Shown: positions 38,880-51,549 of the stretch, piece after piece
Numbering within the stretch: the first letter of the stretch is position 1
Layout: each line of letters opens with the position of its first letter
Assembly: GCA_013399015.1 (NCBI GenBank)
Contig: VWZX01010817.1
Span: forward strand, 806,001-870,000
DNA from: Galbula dea
Lineage: Eukaryota > Chordata > Aves > Piciformes > Galbulidae
Length of the DNA: 64,000 nucleotides
Direction of reading: 5' to 3'
The notes under the pieces: model-generated
What the model was told of the DNA's origin: nothing
Databases searched by the model: none
The model's input: the letters and a program-made list of their open reading frames with translations, nothing else
Position numbers and translations under genes: made by a program

Positions 38880-39850
38880 GTGGCCACCGGGCCCACAGCC
38901 CTCCTAGCCCTACGAGGCCTGCCAAGACGGCGAGCGCGGCTGAAGACCCGTGAGGCCTCTGCCGCGTCACGAGCGAGGCATCGGCAACCCCGGGCCAGGC
39001 CAGCAGGCCCCTGCGCACTGGCGGAGGGCTGCTGGCGGCCGCTCAGCCTCCATGGGCAGCTCCTTTCCCACCACGACACCCCTGGCAACGGGAGAGCGCG
39101 CGCACGGCGCCTAACGGAACAGAAGGCGGGCAAGCACCTAGGCGAGAGCGGGAAGACGCATGCAGGCGCCGCTTACGTCAGGCTGAGCCGAGGCGGCGCG
39201 GAGGGGCGTGGGGAGGCGGTGGGAGCAGCTCCCGGGGCATGCGCGACGCCGGCCATTCCTCCTCCGCTCCCACCCACCGCCGACCGGGCGGGGCGGGGCG
39301 GGCCGGCCTGTACCTGAGGGTGCAGAGCGCCGCGGCCCTGCCCGAGGACGGGATAGTGCCGGCCTCCGCCTGCTCCAGTGGTGAGTGCGGTGGCAACGGC
39401 GGGGCGTGCCGCCATCTCCTCGCTCTCCCTCTTTCCCTTAACTGTGGGACGTGCCGCTGGGGATCTGGGGAGCGGTCGTCACCCCTTTCCCTGTGCTCCC
39501 TTCCCGCCGCGGCTGGGCGCGCCGCCTCGGCCACGGGATGCTGCGGCATCAGCGGTGGTGCAGGCCGCAGGAGGCTGCGGAAGGGCAGTGGAGGGCCGGG
39601 CGGGTGGGGCACTCTCTTGAGTGTCCCTGCAGGGCAGAGGCTTCACCTTTGGGGCGGTCTGAATGTCAGCTGCGGCTCCCGCAGTGCCGCTGGCTGCCAG
39701 CCGTGCCACAGGTAGAGGCTCCCTGTCTGGCAGCGGTACCAGCTCGACCGGCCGTGTCCGGTGCTTGCGACCGGTTTTAGTCAGCTGCGCTGCTCCGAGA
39801 GGTGAAAGGCTGGCTGGCACGGCAGGCCTGTCGCGGTGTGCCTCCGTCCG
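38880..39850 (+). promoter_or_regulatory. CCSER2: CpG-island promoter of CCSER2
   Basis: A sharp change from AT-rich DNA to CpG-dense, GC-rich DNA. By my count about 18 CpG fall in 39181-39300 alone. Motifs visible: TTACGTCA at 39173-39180 (CRE-like), GCATGCGC at 39237-39244 (NRF1-like half site), and overlapping GC boxes at 39286-39303 (GGGCGGGGC repeats, Sp1 type, also a four-tract G-quadruplex pattern). I see no TATA box or CCAAT box at a fitting place, which fits a broad housekeeping-type promoter. The transcription start is not visible directly. The predicted first-exon donor lies at 39381. Divergent transcription to the left is possible but unproven. Confidence 0.85.
39240..39380 (+). 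other. CCSER2: Predicted noncoding exon 1 of CCSER2 (5' edge approximate)
   Basis: The right edge is set by a consensus 5' splice site, CTCCAGTG|GTGAGTGCGG, with GT at 39381-39382 in the CpG island. The left edge is a guess; the start site may lie anywhere between about 39180 and 39340. No ATG occurs between 39242 and the donor, so the exon is probably untranslated unless transcription starts upstream of the ATG at 39239. It would join exon 2 at 51550. The evidence is position, CpG context and donor quality only. Confidence 0.55.
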
Positions 39851-42800
39851 CCCCTGCTTTGCAGAGGTTTATGCGTCTGTTAATCCTCAGTTTGTTGAGA
39901 TGTACCTTCAGGTATATTGGGAAACAGGTGCTGAAGGCCTTGCTTACTAAAGGTCTTTTTGTAGCCCCAAAACGGGGAAGAAGCAGAAGTACCCATTATG
40001 TGGTTGTTCAAAGACAGCAGTTAATAAAAAAATAAAAATGGTAGAATAACATTAGATACTATCTGTTTAGATTTTGCTTGTAACAACAAGCGAATGTTAT
40101 GTGTGTTATGATGATCTCTCCCTAATGACAGACACTAAAACTGTGCTTTCATCATCCAGAGCCTGCTGTTAATACCGTGTTCTGTCAAATGTACTTTGGC
40201 ACGCAAGGATACGTAGGCAACTTCAGCCTTTAACTTTGAATTGCAGGCAGTCGAGCTGTTTATCTTCAGTTAAAGACAGTAAAACTGGGTACATTATAAA
40301 CGTTCTGTGATTATGCTGTAGCAGAGCATTAGTGTCCAGGTCAGGCAACAAATTAAGGTAAGAATTGTAGATAGACTGCTCCATCTGGTACATCATCTAA
40401 AGATGTTTATCACTTTTCAGGGGAATTAGTTAAACTTGTAGGATTGGCGCTTCATATTCCTAGCGGGTTTGTTCCTGGTGTTGAGTCTTTGATCCTCAAT
40501 TTCCTGCAGAATGGGATTTTTCATTATGAAGGTATTAAAAGTGAAATGAAGCTGAATCTAAGGTCTCATTTTGTTATGGTCTTCTAATTGAGAACTACTC
40601 TTAAGTAGTCTCTGAAACTTTAAAAAATGCCTCTTCTGGAGTAGTCAAAAATACAAAACTCTTCGTTGTATTAGTGTGAGGCAGTAAATGTTTGCATTTT
40701 CTTGGTGATACTGAATGAAATTTGGCAGATATTTTCCAATGTATGTAATGATCACATAACTCTAATTTCTCTGGGCCTGTTTTGAATTTAATGCCTCTAA
40801 GCTGAAGAGGTGAATGCCTAACAAATGGAACGTTAGTAATAAGCAGCTACCTGAATATCAGCCAGGGAGCTACATGAATATACAACATGCAGTAGAAAAA
40901 ATGGTTTTAAACTAGAAGTTTAATCTTGGCTCAGTACTTTTCATTATAGAAGACTCAGTGCTTAGGCTCCAAAAACTGCTGAGTGTTGTCTTGTATTTGT
41001 GAAACTATTTAAACAAGAGAAATGTTTCAGGTTTGGAAGATTTCTGTATTTGATATTTTTGACCTCTATAACACCTTTTGGTTTTGAACACAAACAATAG
41101 CTTTGAATCAAGGATATAGATGAATATAGAAAAAAATGAATAGTAATCATCTCAATTAACATAATAGTCTCATTTAATGCATTGTTATACTAATGAGTAA
41201 TCCTGTTTAATGGAACTGTTCATGTAAAAGCTCACTGGAGTAAAACCTATTACTTTTGGACCTCATCATCCTTTAAGAGGGATTGCTTATTTGGAATAAA
41301 CCAGTTACAAGGAAGCGTAGGCACCAGCTCTCCAGATAAAAAGCCATCATGCCATCAGTCTTTAGTGGAACATTGCTTCCCTAAAATTATTAGAAAGCGT
41401 GGGTCTCTGGAAATGAAAGACAGATGAAGGAATAAAAGGTAACCAGTTGCAGCAGTTGATGTAATGTTCTCTTTTAGCCACTATTTGGAAGTGTAAACAG
41501 CAGCACCATCTTCTTAATTGGAAGCATTCAAGCAAGGTTAAATTTGGTGCCAACAGGGATACTAAGAAGATCAAAATACTAATGGTGCTTTTGGTAATTA
41601 GGTTTAAAATCCTGTAGTGTGTTTCAATTGGAGCAATAAAAAAAGCTTATGTAAATCTCTGGGTACCTGAACACATGTATTGTACATTAAAATCCCAACA
41701 GCATTAAAATAATTATTCAAAAGTTGAAGTTTAGCTAGTCAGTGTAGGTCTTTGCATTTTCTCTGTACCTCTGGGGACATGCTCCAGCTCACCCTAAAAC
41801 TTCTACCAAGTAAGTGCATTTTGGAAGACATTCTGAGAATGTGGTTTTCTCCTTGATCAAAAGTAGCTTGATTTACAGAGATCTGAACTTTGTTTGCTAG
41901 CTGTTCTCTGTTCCAAAGGGAGGATTCAGCTGTTCTTATTATCACTTCTGCTGATAACGTCCTATAATAAGAAGTGAAGCAAGAAAGTCTTCTCAGGGTA
42001 GGTAATGCTTATCCCTGGTCACATGGGGAAGTGGTGTCACAAGTTCTCAATAAAGTGCCTTTTTCATTACAGATTGCTGGGATTTTCATGAGCACTTAGT
42101 CCATGATGAGTTTTGGTAGTCTTCTACAGGGTGCATTTTAATGTCTCTGATTGAAGCAGAAGTATGGTTTATGTTGCTGAGGTTCTTGCTACAGGGAGGC
42201 TTGGCTTCTTAGAGGATAATGGCTGATAAGGTTTTACTTTTATGTGGGGGTTGAACAAGTTATAGATTTGGAATAACCCTTAAATTGCAAACAATTTCTG
42301 AATTTATTCCCTGAGGCAAAAGAACTCCTGTGTTTTTAGCCTAATTAGCCCTGTGGCTTGTGACAGAGCACAGGTGAAATGTTGAGGGAGAACTGAGTAT
42401 CTTGGGTTCCCTTGTCTGAATGATGTCATGTGTACTTTGAGCTGGAAGTTCAAGAATCTCTTCAAGATACAGACATTTTCACTACAGTGTGAATTTGATA
42501 CTTCAACTCATGTTCTTTTTGTGACTCATATTAAAGATAGGTTTTACTTAAATGCATCTTTTTTATGATCTTCAGTGATGAATTTATCACATAGCTGTGT
42601 TGAACAGTATTTTTGATGATTTGGGGAAAGCTGTGGTTTTAAACTAACCTAACCTTCGTCTCTGTAAAGCAAACTTGCATAGGTGGAAACTTGGCAAGGC
42701 CAAAGGTATTTCTGTCAGTAGCAGGAGACCTGAGGATAGGAGCAGACTCCTTTATCCTGTGTAGCCTTGTCCATCAGTAAAGAGTTAAAAAAATAAATAT

Positions 42801-43667
42801 CTCTATCCCTTTCTGTGTGAATCTTTTAGTCAGGAAAACTCTCTGAAATGGTGGTTTATAAAAATAACACTTTAGTGTGACTAAATTTGAGATCTTCATT
42901 AAACAAAACAAATGATGTATCATCTTTCTTTAAATTAAAGCAAAATACAGGCACAGTTGTCTGTCTCTATGTAACTCTGTAAGCTAATGTGGGAGAGGCT
43001 GATCCGGTGACAAGCTGTCACTAGTAAGTGAAGTTACACATGTGAGTTTCTTTTGAGAGTGTTTTGTCAATTGCACACAAGTATCTGTGTGTTCTACATT
43101 GTCTAAACTGACCTTGGTAGGTACATTCAGAGGTAGTTGCTTGTGCTTGTGTAGCAGAAAATCAGTAAGAAAATACAAACCACACTTCAAAATACTTAGA
43201 AGGCTGCCTGTTTGTGGATAAAAACGTGTTGATGTCTGTTATGCTGTGGCAAACTTGCAAAGTTGTTTTGTTACTGGAGTATTTGTAGAGTGTTTGGTTT
43301 TGAGATTGGGAAGTGATTTGTAGCAATTGAATTGTAGATAGAAGCTGCAGGTGTCCAGCACTAATGAAATGAAATTCATTAGCAAGAAAGTGATACTTTG
43401 AAGATGTGTTTCAAAGATAAGCAAGTTTCAACTGAAAGCTATAATGTGCCAGCATATGGCTCCAGTATTTTTGGTCAAGGATGGATGTTCACGAGAAGTC
43501 ATAGAACACAGGTATCTTCTTGAAAGCACGTGGGCATGAAACATCCTGATTGATATATAACCGGAGTGTTTGGTAACAAGGAAGGTAGAAATCAGTGGCC
43601 AGTTCTTGCAGTGGTTACAAGTAGTTTTCCTCAAGTCTGTGCAAGGCAATGACATAACCTTTAAATG

Positions 43668-43777
43668 AATTACTAGTAGAGGTCTGGAACTCCTTGCTTA
43701 AGGCAGTTTTGGATGGAAAAAAGTTTGAGGGCTCAAGGACAGGTTGAACAAGGTAGCGGAGAAAGATCTGTGGAGGG
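43668..43777 (+). mobile_element. Probable ancient L3/CR1-like LINE relic
   Basis: The segment containing TGGAACTCCTTGCTTAAGGC, then GTTTTGGATGG, AAAGTTTGAGGG, CTCAAGGACAGGTTGAACAA and ending near GATCTGTGGAGGG follows the order of the old amniote L3/CR1 3' region (TGGAACTCCCTGCCACAGGA, then TGTGGATGC, AAAAGTTTA, GGGTTCAAAAAGGGATTGGACAA). It is strongly diverged and lacks clear ends. It is the only LINE trace I saw in intron 1. Confidence 0.5.
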
Positions 43778-45506
43778 TTCCTGATGAAACTTTTTCAAAT
43801 TAAAGAAATCCTACAAATTGAAAGTAACTAAAGGTTGAGGAACTTGCATTTTGTGTTTGCCCTGTTCATCCTCTTTCTGGTGCATTTTTTTAAGGCTACC
43901 ACAGGAGACTATGTGACTTTTTATTCATCGTCTTTAAAATAAGATTGACTGCTGGAACTGTTTGGCTGAGCTGGAGAATTGCATCTGGACATTGAATTGT
44001 CATGGTATAAACCCAGAGAAATACTATGGTTTCTATCATATTTCAAGTTTACCCAGGGTTCATTTTCTCTCTTTCATAAGAGAAGCTTTAAAGAGGAGTT
44101 GTCCTGTCTTTTTTCTACTGTGGCAATGTTTGGACATGTTTTTGTCTCAATGTCATGATCTTCTGAAAGAAGCTAAACTATGTTGAAACAACATTGGCAA
44201 TATGTAGAAAAGAAATTCCCATAAATGTTTTCTTCTGTCTTCTTTCAGCTTGATTTTTTCTGGTCTTTCTCAGTTATCACCTGTGAACCTCTTCAGGCTT
44301 ACTGACGGTATCTCATTACCAGTGAGTTTATGAATTATGTGCAGTCTCCTTCAATTATATCTGTTTGTCATTCATCTTAACCTATAACTATAATCCTTGC
44401 TTAGGCAGCAGTAGAAAGAATGAGCATGTGTGACTGGAGGGAAAGAAAAAGCTCTTGGGTCTTGGTGGTAAGCACAGGCTTGTTGCAGATTTAAACTAGT
44501 GGGAATTTTTAATCTCAAGATACCTGCCTAGATAAACTGTTCAGCAGTGGTTCAGACAGATAGTATTGTTTCTGTCATTAGTCATTATATAATCAATGCA
44601 AAAATATATTGAACAATATCTGGTTTTACTGCCATAAGAGTGTTTTAGCTCCAGACAGCTCAGTGTTCTTACATGAAGAGGAGCATCAGTGAATAAACAA
44701 ACTGGAGGAGTAGGATGGACAAGGTTGCAGTCTAAAAAGGGGTATTTCCATTTATAATCAGTTGCATTCAGAGTTTCACTTGGCTTCCAGCCTGCCTGTT
44801 CTTGTCAGCAAGAAAATCCTGCTCCAGGTAACATGCATTACTCAATAAAAGGCACAAAACAATAACTGGAAGCTGTCTCTTTAGTTTAGTTACTGAATCA
44901 GTGGCGAAATGTTTCTTAGTAAAGTTAGAGATGGGAATGGTGTGTTTGAGGCCTCTATTTTCACTGGTTTTAAGTGAAATATTTGCCAGACAACAGCAAG
45001 TAATTCCTACTTGTTTGCAGACTGACGCTGCTTTTATGTCAGAACTCAGATTAATCTGTCCTGTTAGAATAAATTCAAAAAGATTGAAATTAACAACATG
45101 AAATGCTATTGCTGAAGGAATAATACCATCAGCAAAAGCAGTGGCCTCTTTCTGCTATCAGTTGTTTTGATGCTGACATAATCACAAAAGTTTTGAAAGA
45201 AGGGATTGAGATCTGCCATTGCACCTTGAGAAAGCTTGGATTCTAGACTCTGATGTTTGGGATTATTCAGTTTATCTTAAGTACAGTGTGAAATGTGATT
45301 TGGCTTTATGATACAAACAGTGATGTCTTTAAAACTGTTCTGAAAGGCAGCTGTCTGCATCAAATGGGGAAGAGCAGTGTCTTGTGAGTGTGTATGTACG
45401 TGCACATATACATATGCACAGTTACAAAGATCCTAACAAATACAAGCATGTGTTAAGACAGCAGAGGAGAGAAGCCTAGATGTACATGTGCTTTATCGTC
45501 ACAGGA

Positions 45507-45531
45507 GGGGCGGGGGGAAGGGGTTAGTGGG
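45507..45531 (+). repeat. Intronic G-quadruplex-type stretch
   Basis: GGGG, C, GGGGGG, AA, GGGG, TTAGT, GGG: four G-tracts with short loops on the coding strand of intron 1. Confidence 0.7.
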
Positions 45532-48459
45532 AATAATGCTTGAGTAACACAATAGTTTAGTTCTTCTTTGTGGCTGTACAACTTTGTCTTTAGGTTGCAG
45601 AGCATTAGATCTAAAAGGTGGACAGAGAGTGTATCTGTTCTTAATTTAGTTTTCCCCTTTCTGTTAGTTTTCCTTGAAGATTCGGTAACAGTTTAAACTG
45701 AATAATGTTATAAAAGAATTGAAAAAAATAAAGGCCCATTGTGTGTCATGTATATAATATATAATATTTTGAGAACCATACATCTTTTGCAATTTAAGAG
45801 CTGTTAAGCTACTCTGCTGAAGAAGCTTGGTCTACACAACTTGCTCGCTAAGGTTTTATGTGTTGAATTGGTTCTATTCACAGAAGGCTGTTCCTTGTGT
45901 AACAAATGAGGTAATTCACATAATTTTCTTCAGCAGAAATGTTTCTGCATTGGAGTTAGGTATATCAGTCATGATTATGTCCATTGTTTCTATTTCGGAT
46001 TTATTACAGTGTGTCCCATCTGCTTCTTGGAAGCTATTCTTGGGGTCAGCACACTTAATGTAGTGTTTTTGTCAGCTGCACCTTGTGTACTCTGAATTTC
46101 CAGTTAAAGCCTTCCTATGTTCTGTGATCTTGTGTTTTGAAGAGTTGGTTATGCAGGAAGTGCATGGTGTTTATATTTGCAGGTAAAGAGTTGATGTCAC
46201 CAGTTCCGATTTAACAAGGTACGAGACTGCTACATTTGGAAAAGTGATTGGTAAAGTGCACAAAAGCAAATGTTAAGGAAAACTCCATGTCTGTCAGCAT
46301 CTGAGCCATATTTAGTTGTTACTAAAGGTGCTTTCCAGATTTCAAATTTAGAATAGACTAGAGGAATAGATGTTTTGAAGAAGGAATTGATGACTTCCTT
46401 CAACAGGACGCGTCAGATGATTAGCAGCTTTATAGAGGAGTTGTGCCTCTGCAGTGTTTTATTCCAGCTGCTAGCTGACCTCTGTCCCTGAGAACAGTTA
46501 GGCTGTCAGCACTAATGCAGAAAAGAGTGTCACTGCATTTCACATCTCACTTATGAATGAACTTTAATAACCTGTATTAACATTTAAGAGGAACGTTAAA
46601 GTGCACTGTTTCAAGTCTGTTTCTTCTTTTTAGCAGGCCTTGATGTTCTATTCTACTGGGAACAATATATCCCTACCCTCAAGTATCTTCCATCTCATTT
46701 TCTTTGTTCTGAAGCTGCTCCCTTGCTGCAGCTGGCTAAGCATCTGGACCTTGACTGCCTTCTGCCTTATTAGTCATGTCAGAATGCTAGAAATCAGAGC
46801 AAATTTACCTATTTGAGAAACCTTAGCAGAGGTCTTACTTGTAGTTAAAATTTACGTGGCATTTTTTCAATAAAATCTTAAGAGTTTTATGATTAAGTTC
46901 TGGGGTTTTTTTCCAATATTTTGGAAAGATTTGATGTAAAAATTTTGGGTTTAAAATGTATAGTCTCTATTTTACTGATATGCAAAGCACAAGTGAGCAA
47001 ACTATTACAAAGCATACAGTTCTGGACAGATTAGCACTTAGCCCACTTTTATTTCCTTGAGGTGCCTTATACTCAGTGTAAATACCATTAAAGGCAGAGT
47101 GAATTTAGAGTGTGGCCCTAAGGGATCTGAATGGACTTTTTGATTCTGGAAGTATTCTGGTAGCTTTCTTCAACAGAAGGCTGCATTTCCCAATTTCTTT
47201 TTCTTCAGTAAGTGCTTATGTCCTCTAGCCTTACAAAGCATTAAGAAACCATATTCTGATTAATAATAACAATGCTTTTAAAGATGGCAAAGAATGTCAT
47301 ATTTTTTTGCTCTATTGACTAAAGATACTATTCAGTGTTAGAAATCCTGAAGCCCAATCTCTTCATGATGTTTCTCTTGTTCTTCCCTGCCTTTCTCTCT
47401 ACTCGTTATCATGCTCTGCTTGTATTCCTTGACCTGGTGCACTCTGACCGACAGTAAATAGAATTCAGCACAGCAACAGCATGGGTAACTGCTTTGCTTG
47501 GTGTTTGATAGGTCAAACTTTACAAGTGAGTATAACGTGAGCATACTTAAGTGTGAGGGAGGAACAATAGAAAAGGACTTACCTCTAAGCTATCTGATAT
47601 CTGGGAACAGAATCTCACAACTCTGAACACAAAACAAAGTCCTTTTGGGGAAACAGAACAATAAGCATGAAGAGTCTTGGAATTTCTTACCATGCTTTAT
47701 GGCTGGTCCCTTCAAAAGGCAGACTGTCAAGGATGCTGGTATTAATCACTCTGCAGTTTGGACATAGGAAAGGGAGAGATACTAAAATTTATGGATGCCT
47801 TAATAAACTATTGGGAATTGTTTCAAGGACAGAGGTATTTTCGAGACACTGGAGACAGCAAGAAGGAAGGCTTGGAAGATTTTACTGCAGAGCTGATAAA
47901 TCTTACTAGATCTTGGAGTTGAGAAGGCTTTTTCTGACTGAACTGTGGCTGTCTGTGAACAGTAAATAACACAAGAATATGCAGCAATTATAAATGCACA
48001 GAAGTTCGATCTTGGAGCCTTCAGAATTCTCGTTGTGTTATGATTCGGTTTAATTCACAAAACAGGCATAATTTCCTCAGGATTCGTCATCTTTAAATCC
48101 TCAGGGCTTGTCTTGCTCAGAGCAGGTGGTTGCTAGCTAGATCTCCTGCCAGTTTCATTCATTCTGTTAAGCTCCCATGGCCCTTCTAAAGCTGAAAATT
48201 GACTTGCAGCCATGCTACCCATCTTGCAGTGTTCAAAGTACTTGCTAAAGAAGCTTCTTGCTGCATCTGTTGCAGGGGCCTCCTTGATGTTTCCCTTGTA
48301 TCATTCAGTACCTCCCTGTGCTGGTGGAAATAGTGTTTTCACATAACTGTCCTAAAGTGTTTTTCAATTATGTTTTTAAGAAAAAGAGTTCTTAAGTTAT
48401 GCTAAAACTTCTCTGTGGGTCAGTGGTGAAAAGATCTGCATTCCATTTGCCCTGAATAT

Positions 48460-48491
48460 TAAAAAAAAAAAAGAAAAAAAAGAAAAAAAAA
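48460..48491. repeat. A-rich tract
   Basis: Runs of 8-12 A separated by single G. It is low-complexity, and its length is probably variable. No SINE body precedes it. Confidence 0.85.
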
Positions 48492-51400
48492 TAGATTTGG
48501 TGGTGTTAAAACTCAGAGGTGTGCAAAGGTTTTTATAAGCTACACACAGTGGACAGAGTTGAAGTATAAATGCACTTTAAATTCACAAAGGCCATGTGGT
48601 ATGTCTAGATTCAGCAAACAATAATTAGAAGTAAAGGACAATCTTTTTTTCAGATTGGCAAGTTTGTATCTTTTTTTCTGTGGAGTGTGTCTTAGTTACA
48701 ATGAAAACTAGTGGGAAGTTATCTTGAAGCATGTTCATAGCATCTTCACCTTGAAGAGCTGGTCTTATGACTCAAATTTCAGCTGGGCTCTCCTGTTAGT
48801 AAGTGTGGTGCAGAAAACCAGGTAAAATTGTTACTTAAGCTAGTAGATTGTGTTTGCCTCAAGCCATCCGCTTCTTGCCTGCCATTTGCTCTTCGGTTCC
48901 GGGAGTAGGCTTCACTCATTTTCTGCGCTGCTTGGGCAGTAGTTAGCAGTTCTTTTCTCTGTCCTAATATACTGTTAAGGCTAAGGCGGCTTTTCACTAA
49001 AGGAGGTAATCTAGGTTACCATTGGAGGAATGTTCTCGCCTTTCTGCCCATGCTGTTTGTATACTAGAAATGGGCTTTTGTTTTCTAGGAAAAAGACTGA
49101 AGGTCTTTGGAAATTCCAGCACTGTAGAATTAGCAAGGTAAATATGCATGGATATTGGTAAACTGCTTCAGATCACATGTCACTGAGCCAAACAAGTAGA
49201 ATTAGATAGTATCTGAAATCTTTGGTCTTCTGTGGAAGGCAAGTAGTAGGGGTGTGAGACCTGGCTTGACAAACATGGTCATTAAACTTCTTCGGCTTCA
49301 GTAATTTCCAGCACTTGATGGCAGAAGTATGAATAATTTTTATTCACACAGGTTCACAGCAGTTGTTCTGTTGGTCTGCCCATACTAAATACAAAAGAGA
49401 AAGACTGAATAATAATTAGTGTTTGCTGATATATGGCTGGTGATGTACATAGCTTCTGGGTAGGTACAGAAGGTACCAGCTTCTTACAGACTTACAGGAA
49501 AGTACCATTTTTGTTATCCAGAAGGGTGACTATCTTGGTTTTCAATCTCAATACTGTTAACCCAAATTTATGTTTGTCTCTGCTTTCAAGAAAAAAATTC
49601 TTCACACTGGAAAGAATTTGCTCTAAGAAAAGCATTTTAAGTTAGCTACTCAGTATTTCTGTTTAGGTAGTCTTAAAATTGAGAAGAATGAAAAATACAT
49701 CTGGAGCTGTTGGCATAGCAATAGTACAGCAGAATTGCTCTTCTCTGTCACCAGTCAGTCAGGTGGGTTTCATCCATCAGCTGTTTATACCACATTGCTA
49801 TGACAATAGGAGGGGAATTTGGTTCCATTCATAGTAATCTGTTTAGAGCTTGAAAATGCTGTTAGCTCTCCTAAAGGCATGAATCATAGGGATCACAATA
49901 TTTTAAGGGCCTATACTTTGAAATGTATGAACCTTAAGCTGTCTTCTGCTGTAATATTAATTCCACAACATACAGGATGGAGTCTCAGATACAAAACCAA
50001 ACTCTGCTGAGGAGCTTATATGTAGGAAAATGCCTTCCTTGTGTTTTTGAACCACTGCGAAGAAAGTAAAAGTGAATGTTGTGTTTGCTAGTTGAAACTA
50101 ACATTGGAAAATCTTGTCAAGGTGTAAATAATTTTTATACAGAAAGTACAAAGGAGAGTGAGGGTGAATTATCACCAGGATCTTGAATATCTGTGAGGGT
50201 AAGGATGTAGCAGCTTTTAGTTTAATTCAGAGAGGGTCTGTAAGCTTTAATTCCTTTTCCCTGGATCATTATGTAAGACTAGGCTCTTTATAATTAGCTT
50301 AATTCCCAATTAGGCTTGTGTGCACTAGTTAATGTATTTCCCAGGGCAAAGCATGTGAGACTTGTTTGCCCAAATGTCTGTTTTAAAAATCCATAGATTG
50401 TTGAAGTCTAAAGATACTTTGAATGTCTTTATAATGCATCAGAATATGACTTAAATGATATTAAACCTGAGTTTTGTGGGATGCAGAAGTCATACTATAA
50501 ATTGCAGGTACTGTGCTTGTTGATAAGGGAGTTTCATTGTTAGAGTAGTGTAATTTCTAATAGTAAATATATGTCAAGATTGAGGATGTTTAAAAAGAAA
50601 ACTTCCCATTTTCTGGGAAAAGTAATATCTGCCAGATATGATACTGTTAAGCTTTGGAGGTTTTATGATGGCATTATATTTCAAGGAAACAAATATGACC
50701 TAGAATTGAGAGAGTGACACAGTTATTACATTTATGTAGCTAATAAAACACAGACAAGTATTGCTTCTCTTTTAATTATCTGAAGTATTTTAAGCAATCA
50801 CTAGTTTTTTTGAAGATAATGTTTTTGTCTTTCCCTAATTAAGGGTAAATGAGCAAGCACCCCCTCCTAGAGAACCAGAAGGGTCTTCTTTTCAAGTTTA
50901 ATTTGCAGCACTTGGTGGAGGATTAAAGTAATCTAATTAAATGGCTTCATTTAAATTTTGCAGTCACCTAAGAGATGGTAGACAGATGTGAAAAGAGAAT
51001 TATCCATAGAGCATGAAAGTTAAATTAGCAGCTTTCTAATTTAACCTTTTTTAATTTGGAAGATTTCTTTGAGACTTGGAACATTTTCTTAGAGTTGGGA
51101 TATCTTTTGGTAGTTCTGCAGTCTGATGCTTGCTATGAATGAATTCATCATCATGTTAAAGGCCATTTTTATGCATGGCATTATTTTTAAAAAGTGGACT
51201 TTATTGCCTTTACTGTGTATATTTGACAAAGGAAATCTTTGATTTTGACATCAGATATTAAAGAAGGTTTTTTTCATTTGCAAGATACACAAGTACACTA
51301 CAGGCAAGTTTCTTTTTTATGGGTACAGATGCTGTGAATGCTTTTCTTGGTAGGTTGTGTTGTTGATAGTGGTTTGTGAGATCGGTCTAACATTAGACCT

Positions 51401-51549
51401 AACATTGGTCTAACATGTATAGGTTACTATCCTGGGGTATAGTTAGGCACAGGAATGCAGTAAACATATAGATACAAATGTATATAAAATTATGTTGTTT
51501 CATATATGGTTGATTCAGGTCTAACATATTTTTTTCTTCTTTTGCTTAG

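Larger units (their letters stand above)
39381..51549 (+). other. CCSER2: CCSER2 intron 1
   Basis: The intron is bounded by the GTGAGT donor at 39381 and the acceptor TTTGCTTAG ending at 51549. A polypyrimidine stretch (about 51528-51547) and a branch-point-like CTAAC (51521-51525) lie in the usual window. No CR1 with recognisable young 3' end was seen across these 12 kb. It contains a diverged L3-like relic (43668-43777), a G-quadruplex-type stretch (45507-45531) and an A-rich tract (48460-48491). Frames inside it look like chance. Confidence 0.7.

Noticed and set aside
38861..39820. Several overlapping frames of 80-158 codons on both strands in the CpG island
   Set aside because: GC-rich DNA has few stop codons, so long frames arise by chance in all phases. 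The translations are Ala/Arg/Pro-rich, overlap one another and match no family.
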